Below are positions 36,146 through 42,109 of a DNA stretch of 64,000 nt, one piece after another (the stretch's first letter is position 1; each line of letters opens with the position of its first letter). This DNA is from an uncultured Myxococcales bacterium. Its GTDB lineage: Bacteria > Myxococcota_A > UBA9042. The translations under genes were made by a program, and so were the position numbers. The DNA lies in NCBI GenBank assembly GCA_903896545.1, contig CAITYF010000120.1:36484-100483 (forward strand), in the 5' to 3' direction. The notes beneath the pieces were generated by a model that ran no database searches, had not been told where the DNA came from, and saw nothing but the letters and a program-made list of their open reading frames with translations.

Positions 36146-36811
36146 ATGTTTCATACGATTGCCGAAATCTTCGAGAAGGGCGGCTGGGGCATGTGGCCGA
36201 TTCTTGGCCACCTCGTCTTCATTATCGCCATCATGTTTGAGCGCATCTTCGTGCTCTACATCCGCTCGAGCGTGAAGAAAGAAGAGTTCATCAAGCTGCT
36301 CCAGGTTCCGATCCTGAAGGGCGATCTCAATCGCGTCCTCAAGGTGTGCGCCACGTACCAGTACCCGCTCGCGCGCATCGTGCACGCTGGCGTGCTCAAG
36401 GTGAAGCGCTCGGATGAGGAAGTTCAGGCTGCGATGGACGAAGCGTACCTGCGTGAAATCCCGCAGATCGAAAAGCGCATCGACTACCTGAATCTGCTCG
36501 GCAACACGGCCACGCTGGCCGGTCTGCTCGGTACGATTTCCGGTCTGATCGCGACGTTCGGCGCCATTGGTAAGCCGGATGTGGACGCCTCGCAGCGTTC
36601 CACCCTGCTCGCGAACGGTATTGCGGAAGCGATGAACTGCACGGCGTTCGGTCTCGCGACCGGTATCGTCGGCGTTCTCTCGTTCGCGATCCTGACGTCT
36701 AAGGCCAAGGAAATTAAGTCGGACATCGACGAGGGCACGGTTCGCGTGCTCAACCTGATCGTCGCCAATCGTAACAAGATGGGCGAGATCAAGGACGAAG
36801 CGGCGGCGTAA
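36146..36811 (+). CDS. MotA/TolQ/ExbB-type proton channel
   Basis: 221 residues. Three membrane helices (about 13-35, 112-135, 150-178) with the large cytoplasmic loop between the first two. GNTATLAGLLGTISGLIATFGAIG and ANGIAEAMNCTAFGLATGIVGVLSF are the family signatures, including the TM2/TM3 Thr residues. It forms the proton-conducting stator ring that, with TolR/ExbD-type dimers, converts proton motive force into work on envelope partners. AAGGAG precedes ATG 36146. First of a one-TolQ/two-TolR set, as in the Agl/Gls motors of Myxococcus. Confidence 0.93.
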   Translation: MFHTIAEIFEKGGWGMWPILGHLVFIIAIMFERIFVLYIRSSVKKEEFIKLLQVPILKGDLNRVLKVCATYQYPLARIVHAGVLKVKRSDEEVQAAMDEAYLREIPQIEKRIDYLNLLGNTATLAGLLGTISGLIATFGAIGKPDVDASQRSTLLANGIAEAMNCTAFGLATGIVGVLSFAILTSKAKEIKSDIDEGTVRVLNLIVANRNKMGEIKDEAAA

Positions 36812-36896
36812 GTCCCACTTCGTCGCTCCTGAAACCGCGCTGGTGCGTCCAGCTGCAAGTCGGGAGCGTACTGGATCGGTTTTCTGCACTGGCTAC

Positions 36897-36941
36897 TCCT
36901 GGAGCGCGGCATGAGCAACCCTGCCGTGCCGCGCTCCGGGA
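36897..36941 (+). promoter_or_regulatory. Long perfect stem-loop between TolQ- and TolR-type genes
   Basis: GGAGCGCGGCA (36901-36911) pairs perfectly with TGCCGCGCTCC (36927-36937), and TCCT/GGGA extends it to about 15 bp with a 15-base loop. No T tract follows directly; a T6 run appears at 37014-37020. Placed in a 239-base gap within an operon, it may act as a partial terminator or 3'-end stabiliser to set TolQ above TolR. Confidence 0.45.
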
Positions 36942-37050
36942 CTGCCTGACTCCCCGTGTGCGTACAGACGCGCCCGACGTCAGGCCAAGTCAGAGAACCC
37001 TGTATTGTTTCTAGCTTTTTTACGACTCTCTCAGACGGAACGAGGACATC

Positions 37051-37668
37051 ATGGGTGGTGGAGCATCAGGAAAAGGCGGCGTAGCCGACGCATCATTGAA
37101 CGTGGTTCCGTTCATTGACTTGCTGGCTTGCACAATCTGCTTCCTGCTCGTTTCGGCGGTCTGGACGCAAATGTCCAAGATCGACGTGGATCAGGCCCTC
37201 CCGAAGGCGTCCAAGACGCCTCCGAAGGATCCGCCCAAACCGGAACCAAAGATCAATCTCGCGATCACGCCGACCGGCTATCTGGTCAATCTGTGGAACG
37301 CCGACAAAATGGCGACGCCGAAGCCGGACCTGGTCCAGCCCAAGCGCATCCCCACGACCGGCGAGTTCAAGATGTGCCGCGGCAAGGGCACGCTGACGGA
37401 CTGCAAGGGCTCGCTCGAGACCTTCAAGAAGTACGATCGCGCCAAGCTCAAAGAGACCCTCGAAGGCCTCATGAAAGATGCCGCGCTGGGTGACAAGGTG
37501 AAGATCATGGTCGCTGCCACCGACAAGGTGCAGTACGTCCACTTGATCGGCACGCTGGACACGATCCTGAACGCGTGCGACCCCGCGTCGCCCAAGACGT
37601 GCCTGAAGGGTCCCAGCGTCGGCGACATCAACTTGTTGCGCGCTGAAGGCTTCACCACTTTCGAATAG
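37051..37668 (+). CDS. TolR/ExbD-type protein, first copy
   Basis: 205 residues. A short cytoplasmic N-terminus leads into a single helix with the proton-accepting Asp23 in LNVVPFIDLLACTICFLL. The periplasmic part has a Pro/Lys-rich neck (SKTPPKDPPKPEPK) and a TolR-like globular domain (KVKIMVAATDKVQYVHLIGTLDT), with extra cysteine-containing inserts (MCRGKGTLTDCKG; NACDPASPKTC). Plug function is inferred by homology. The upstream intergenic stem-loop may tune its dose. Confidence 0.9.
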   Translation: MGGGASGKGGVADASLNVVPFIDLLACTICFLLVSAVWTQMSKIDVDQALPKASKTPPKDPPKPEPKINLAITPTGYLVNLWNADKMATPKPDLVQPKRIPTTGEFKMCRGKGTLTDCKGSLETFKKYDRAKLKETLEGLMKDAALGDKVKIMVAATDKVQYVHLIGTLDTILNACDPASPKTCLKGPSVGDINLLRAEGFTTFE

Positions 37669-37732
37669 CCCGCATAGCGGCAATTCCATTTACCGGGCGA
37701 CGACAGAGCGCCGCCCCCACAGAGGATCGAAC

Positions 37733-38320
37733 ATGGCCATCCACCACCCCGGATCACGCGCAGGTACTGGCGTCGCGCTCAAGGCGATCCGCGAAGCGGT
37801 CATGCACGGCAGCGGCAAGGGCATCTTCGCCACCCTGAACGTCGTGCCCATGATCGACTTGTTCACGATGCTCGTGATCTTTCTGATTCAGCAGTACAGC
37901 GCGTCCGGCGAATTGACCTTGGTCAACCCGAACGTCGCGCTGCCGAAGGCGGGTGCGTCCGCGGAACTGCAGCGCGCCCCCATGATCGGTCTGACGCGTG
38001 CGGACGCGAACTCGCAGGGCGACCTGCTGTTTGAGAACCAGCGCATCATGAGCCTCGCGGACATCAACGAAGTGAAGTTCCCGTCGTGGGACATCAAGCC
38101 GTTGGCGGACGTTCTGAAGCGCACCTGGGCCGTCCAGAAGGCCAACGCGAAGAGCCAGAAGGACAAAGACAACCGCAAGATCATCATTCAGGCGGACCGC
38201 ACGGTGCCGTTCCAGGTGATCAAGATGGTGATGGCTACATGCGGCCGCAATGAGTACCGCGAGCCGAACTTCGCCATTATGGTCGACTCCAAGGGCGACG
38301 AAGGCACCGCCGCCAAGTGA
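37733..38320 (+). CDS. TolR/ExbD-type protein, second copy
   Basis: 195 residues. TLNVVPMIDLFTMLVIFLIQQY holds the conserved Asp42 in the single helix, followed by a periplasmic domain (RKIIIQADRTVPFQVIKMVMATCGR) typical of TolR/ExbD. An N-terminal extension of about 30 residues precedes the helix; ATG 37802 is an alternative start, but AGAGGA favours 37733. Two distinct TolR proteins with one TolQ suggests a heteromeric plug. Its stop overlaps the nuclease start (TGATG). Confidence 0.9.
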   Translation: MAIHHPGSRAGTGVALKAIREAVMHGSGKGIFATLNVVPMIDLFTMLVIFLIQQYSASGELTLVNPNVALPKAGASAELQRAPMIGLTRADANSQGDLLFENQRIMSLADINEVKFPSWDIKPLADVLKRTWAVQKANAKSQKDKDNRKIIIQADRTVPFQVIKMVMATCGRNEYREPNFAIMVDSKGDEGTAAK

Positions 38321-39087
38321 TGTGTAGACCCGAGTCGACGCCGCAGTCTTCGTCACCGGGTTACCCCGCTCCGATTTCCTCGCGCTCCCTGTTCTTCACG
38401 CTGCTCGTAGGCTGCAGCCTGCTGATTGCGTCGGTCGCGCACGCGAAGCCGGCAGCGCGGGTCTTCCTCAATGGTCGCCCTACGCCTGTCTACTTCAACG
38501 ACGGCGACAGCTTCGCCGTACTCGAAGGCCCGCTCAAGGGCACGAAGGCGCGGCTCTCCGGCTTCAACACCTTGGAAAGCTTCGGTCCCGCGCACAAATG
38601 GGGCACGTGGGATCCGCACGAGTTGTACGTCGTAGCCAAGCAGGCGGCGCTGAACGCGCGTCAGGGCGAATGGCACTGCGAAAGTGATCTGAACAAGGAC
38701 GGCTACGGTCGTATCCTGTGGCACTGTGAAGACCTGATTCAGGATGACATTCGCAAGGGTCTCGCGCACGCAATGACGGTGACCGCCGACCCTGCGTCAC
38801 CCAAGCAGTTGGAATTGCAGGCGCTGGCTCAGAAAGAAAAGCTCGGCATGTGGGCCAAGGGCATTCCGCCGTTTGTACTGACTTCACTCCACTCCGCCGA
38901 CGAAGGTGCGGGAGCCGACACGTACAACCGCTTGATCTCCACGGTCGATGGCCACACGGAAAAGTGGAAACATCAGGACCTGTACAAAGACTGCGAGTGG
39001 ATCTGCCACCCGAGTGGCGCCTGCATGCTCTACGTTGGATTCCAGCGGCGCTATGGTCCGAGCCAAGCCGAGTGCTTGAAGCACTGA
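38320..39087 (+). CDS. Secreted thermonuclease (SNase)-fold protein
   Basis: 255 residues with signal peptide (LLVGCSLLIASVAHA). Staphylococcal-nuclease-like landmarks: NDGDSFAVLEG, ARLSGFNTLES (Arg35- and Glu43-equivalents retained, the Asp40 position is Asn), KDGYGRILWHC (Arg87-equivalent) and ALAQKEKLGMWAKG. Such proteins cleave DNA or RNA with calcium. A Cys-rich C-terminal extension (DCEWICHPSGAC) is not part of the classical fold. Start is ATG 38320 (GTG 38317 also possible), overlapping the second TolR stop, so this nuclease is coupled to the motor operon. Confidence 0.8.
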   Translation: MCRPESTPQSSSPGYPAPISSRSLFFTLLVGCSLLIASVAHAKPAARVFLNGRPTPVYFNDGDSFAVLEGPLKGTKARLSGFNTLESFGPAHKWGTWDPHELYVVAKQAALNARQGEWHCESDLNKDGYGRILWHCEDLIQDDIRKGLAHAMTVTADPASPKQLELQALAQKEKLGMWAKGIPPFVLTSLHSADEGAGADTYNRLISTVDGHTEKWKHQDLYKDCEWICHPSGACMLYVGFQRRYGPSQAECLKH

Positions 39088-39171
39088 TCGCGGCGCAACG
39101 TCCAGCGTAGGCTGCCCGCCGCTTGGACCACCTCAACTCTCAAACGGGCCAGATTCTCGGACAGGTGCGGC

Positions 39172-40422
39172 ATGCGGCGTTTGTGGGTCTTGGTGGTTTT
39201 TTTGGTCAGCTGTTACACGCCCGGCAACCAGCCGCCCTTGGGCTATGAGACCGGCGACGAACTCTGCGCCAACGGTCTGGACGACGATCACGACGGCCTT
39301 TTTGACTGCGCGGACAAGGACTGCCTGTACACGTCGGGACAATGCGGCGAGTACATCCCGCTCACGCCCGCGCAACACGATCTGACTGAGAACACGCCGG
39401 AGCTGTGCCACGACTACATCGACAACGATCGCGACGGCAACTTTGACTGCAACGACAAGGACTGCCAGGCCGTTCTGGAAGCGTGCTGTTCCAATGAAAA
39501 CAGCGACGGTGCGTGCGCCGACGGCATCGACAACGACGGCAACGGCTACACGGACTGCTTCGACTTTGGCTGCAGCTCCGGGATGTTCGTGAGCGTGTGC
39601 GTGGAGAACAACGACAAGCTCTGCAGCGACGGCAAAGACAACGACGGCAACAAGAAGATCGACTGCTTGGACAGTGGCTGCAAGGTGACGGCGCCGTGTC
39701 TGGCCGCTGCGCCCACCGGCACCGCTGGACCGGAAGAGTCGCTCGCTGCGTGCAGCGACGGCTTTGACAACGACAGCAACGGCTTCAAAGACTGCGCGGA
39801 TTTCTCGTGCTCCAAGTCCAAAGACGCCACGGTGCTCGCCTACTGCGCCGCGCGGATGGAAGGGACCTTGGCGTCCTGCCAGGACGGCGTCGACAACGAC
39901 GGCAATGGCTATGTGGACTGCGTGGACCGTGCGTGCTCGGAGAAGGGATCGGCTGAAGCCATCGCCTACTGCGCGTCGATCGCGGAAGCGACGTTGGAAA
40001 AGTGCTCCGACAAGATCGACAACGACCACAACGGGTATCTGGACTGCTCCGACTACAGCTGCTCGCAGTCGCTCGAAGTGTGGAACACGGTCGATGACAA
40101 GGGCAAGCCCGTACAGAAGACGGTCACGGACTATTGCGCGTCCGTCCTCGAATCGACGTTCGACAAGTGCACGGACAAGATCGACAACGACGGCAACGGA
40201 CACACGGATTGCCAGGACTACTCGTGCAGCCAGTCCAAGGACAGCGCCGTCCGCCAAGCGTGCCAGGAGAGCCTGAGCGATGTCTTTGGCACCGCCAATC
40301 AGAAGTGCAATGACAACCAGGACAACGACAAGGACGGCTACACCGACTGCGCCGACTGGGATTGCGCGCACAACCCGCTGGTCACGATTTGCAACGACAA
40401 GCCCAAAGTTTGCGGCCCGTAA
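39172..40422 (+). CDS. Lipoprotein built of nine DxDxDG/Cys repeats
   Basis: 416 residues. A short signal with LVSC lipobox (Cys about 14) is followed by nine repeats of the type C-x-D-G-x-D-N-D-G-N-G-x-x-D-C-x-D-x-x-C (for example ACADGIDNDGNGYTDCFDFGC), spaced 20-60 residues apart. The Asp/Asn pattern matches calcium-binding thrombospondin-3/dockerin-like loops, each clamped by disulfides. Expected to be rigid only with calcium. It begins 84 bases after the nuclease and ends 9 bases before the barrel gene, which carries three of the same repeats. Confidence 0.8.
   Translation: MRRLWVLVVFLVSCYTPGNQPPLGYETGDELCANGLDDDHDGLFDCADKDCLYTSGQCGEYIPLTPAQHDLTENTPELCHDYIDNDRDGNFDCNDKDCQAVLEACCSNENSDGACADGIDNDGNGYTDCFDFGCSSGMFVSVCVENNDKLCSDGKDNDGNKKIDCLDSGCKVTAPCLAAAPTGTAGPEESLAACSDGFDNDSNGFKDCADFSCSKSKDATVLAYCAARMEGTLASCQDGVDNDGNGYVDCVDRACSEKGSAEAIAYCASIAEATLEKCSDKIDNDHNGYLDCSDYSCSQSLEVWNTVDDKGKPVQKTVTDYCASVLESTFDKCTDKIDNDGNGHTDCQDYSCSQSKDSAVRQACQESLSDVFGTANQKCNDNQDNDKDGYTDCADWDCAHNPLVTICNDKPKVCGP
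39265..40365 (+). repeat. Coding array of nine DNDGNGxxDC repeats
   Basis: Nine copies, core DN(D)GNG or DNDxDG followed by DC and D-x-x-C. Copies differ at DNA level, so the array is long established. Confidence 0.75.
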
Positions 40423-40431
40423 GGAGAAAGC

Positions 40432-42036
40432 ATGTTCCGTATTCTGACACTCGCCGCCTGTTTGTGCTGGTTCAGCGCGCCCGCGTTCGCCGACGACGCC
40501 AAGAAAGAGACCAACTGCACCAACCGCGCGGACGACGATGGCGACGGCATGATCGATTGCGCCGACGCGGACTGCCATGACGACGCCGCGTGCAAACCGG
40601 ACGGCAAGCCGGAAAACACCGACGCGCGGTGCAGCGACTGGGTCGACAACGACGGCGACGGCGTCATGGACTGCGACGACGAGGACTGCGAAGGTCTGGG
40701 CGTCAGCGTGTGCAAGGGCTCGTGGAAAGGCGACTTGGCCGGCGGCGGCAAGGCACGCGTGCAAACGGCGGCGCCCGGCACTTCCGTCGCGAACGGCTTG
40801 AGCGATGAAGGCATTCCGCTCGAAGCGATCAGCTCGATGGGCGACAGCACGGACTTCTACGAGCTCATCGGCAAGTTCGGCGACAAGGACGGCGAGCGCA
40901 ACGACGAAGTCTGCTCGGACGGCATGGACAACGACGGCGACGGACGCGTGGACTGCGCCGACTTTGGCTGCCGTTTTGACCCGGAAGTCACGGTTTGCCG
41001 CGGCTCGCCCGGCGTACGCTTCGGCGTGGTCTCAATGGTCGACGGCGGGCGGCTCGCCACGACCAGCACGCCTTACGGCGGAGCCGACACAACGACTACC
41101 GCATCCACCACGCAGTTCTCCAAGCTGCAGATGACGGCGCTCGGCCCGATCGCCGCGATCCAGAACTCGTTCTTCCTCCTCAGCATGCGCATGGAACGCA
41201 CGCCGCGCCTGTCGTTTGCGATGTTCCAGATGCCGCTGGGCAATGGTGGCCACTTCCTGAACTTGAACTCCGGCGGTGGCGGCTTGTCGGCGGCGCTCAT
41301 CACATCGACGTCCAAGAACTTGCTCATCGACCCCGCGTCCTACATGTACCGCGCATTCGAGCAGGCGAACGGCGCGGCGCTGGAAGCGTATGGTCCGCTC
41401 GTCGCGGGCAATCGCCTCACGTACCGCGTCTTTGTCGCGGGCGGCTCCGGACGCTCCACAGGCAGCGTCGGCGGCACGTACATCCTGAACAACGACACGA
41501 GCTACACGTACGGCACCGGCGCGCAGCTCGGCATCAACGTCATCGGCACGTACAACCGCTTTGACACGCCGTTTCTCTACACGCCCGTCCCGACGACGCT
41601 CGGTTTCCTCGCCGGCGTGAAGTGGGACCAGCGCGCGCAAGAGCGCTATCCGGCCGCGAACGTGCTCGGCGTGTTCCGCTGGAACCGGATCTACGCGCAA
41701 GCTGAGGTCTACGGCAAACGCTCGATCGACTACGACGCGAACTCGATCGCTTACAACGCGACGGTCGGCATACTCGCGATCCCCAAGTGGCTACTTTTGG
41801 CCGCCGACTACGGCGCTTTCGTTTCGCAGAAGATGCAGAACCTGCCGGTGAACGCAACCTCTGATCTCACCAAGCAATTGGACGAGCAGCAGGTCCGTGT
41901 TGCCGCGCACCTCTACTTCTGGCGCAACATTGGCGTGCTGTCGATGGTCTTCCGGGATCGGCGCGTCGGCGGCACGGACACGATCGCAGCGATTCACGAA
42001 CAGGAATTCTTTGGCAACGTGCAGTTCCGTTTCTGA
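40432..42036 (+). CDS. Outer-membrane beta-barrel-like protein with N-terminal calcium-type repeats
   Basis: 534 residues. Signal peptide (LTLAACLCWFSAPAFA), then three DxDGDGxxDC repeats (NRADDDGDGMIDCADADC, SDWVDNDGDGVMDCDDEDC, SDGMDNDGDGRVDCADFGC) like those of the preceding lipoprotein. From about residue 215 the chain alternates polar and aromatic residues in strand-length stretches and ends in NVQFRF, with terminal Phe as in BAM-inserted barrels; the general look is that of phosphate-porin-like proteins. AAGGAGAAAGC precedes the ATG. Probably the outer membrane component of this locus. Confidence 0.75.
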   Translation: MFRILTLAACLCWFSAPAFADDAKKETNCTNRADDDGDGMIDCADADCHDDAACKPDGKPENTDARCSDWVDNDGDGVMDCDDEDCEGLGVSVCKGSWKGDLAGGGKARVQTAAPGTSVANGLSDEGIPLEAISSMGDSTDFYELIGKFGDKDGERNDEVCSDGMDNDGDGRVDCADFGCRFDPEVTVCRGSPGVRFGVVSMVDGGRLATTSTPYGGADTTTTASTTQFSKLQMTALGPIAAIQNSFFLLSMRMERTPRLSFAMFQMPLGNGGHFLNLNSGGGGLSAALITSTSKNLLIDPASYMYRAFEQANGAALEAYGPLVAGNRLTYRVFVAGGSGRSTGSVGGTYILNNDTSYTYGTGAQLGINVIGTYNRFDTPFLYTPVPTTLGFLAGVKWDQRAQERYPAANVLGVFRWNRIYAQAEVYGKRSIDYDANSIAYNATVGILAIPKWLLLAADYGAFVSQKMQNLPVNATSDLTKQLDEQQVRVAAHLYFWRNIGVLSMVFRDRRVGGTDTIAAIHEQEFFGNVQFRF

Positions 42037-42109
42037 TCGAATTCACCGCGGCAAAATCCTGATTCGAACGAATACCACCTGACGGACCTTGTGTCCGCGA
42101 GGTGGACGC

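Noticed and set aside
37014..37020. T-run before the first TolR-type gene as a terminator tail
   Set aside because: It is more than 70 bases from the strong stem-loop, and the nearer hairpin (36945-36985) is interrupted.
39133..40764. Open minus-strand frame of 543 codons opposite the calcium-repeat lipoprotein
   Set aside because: Val/Ala-rich repeated translation is the mirror of the repeat array on the plus strand; no start signals.
42040..42070. TTCGAA-type sequence suggesting a tRNA T-loop
   Set aside because: No cloverleaf can be drawn around it; no tRNA was found anywhere in the window.
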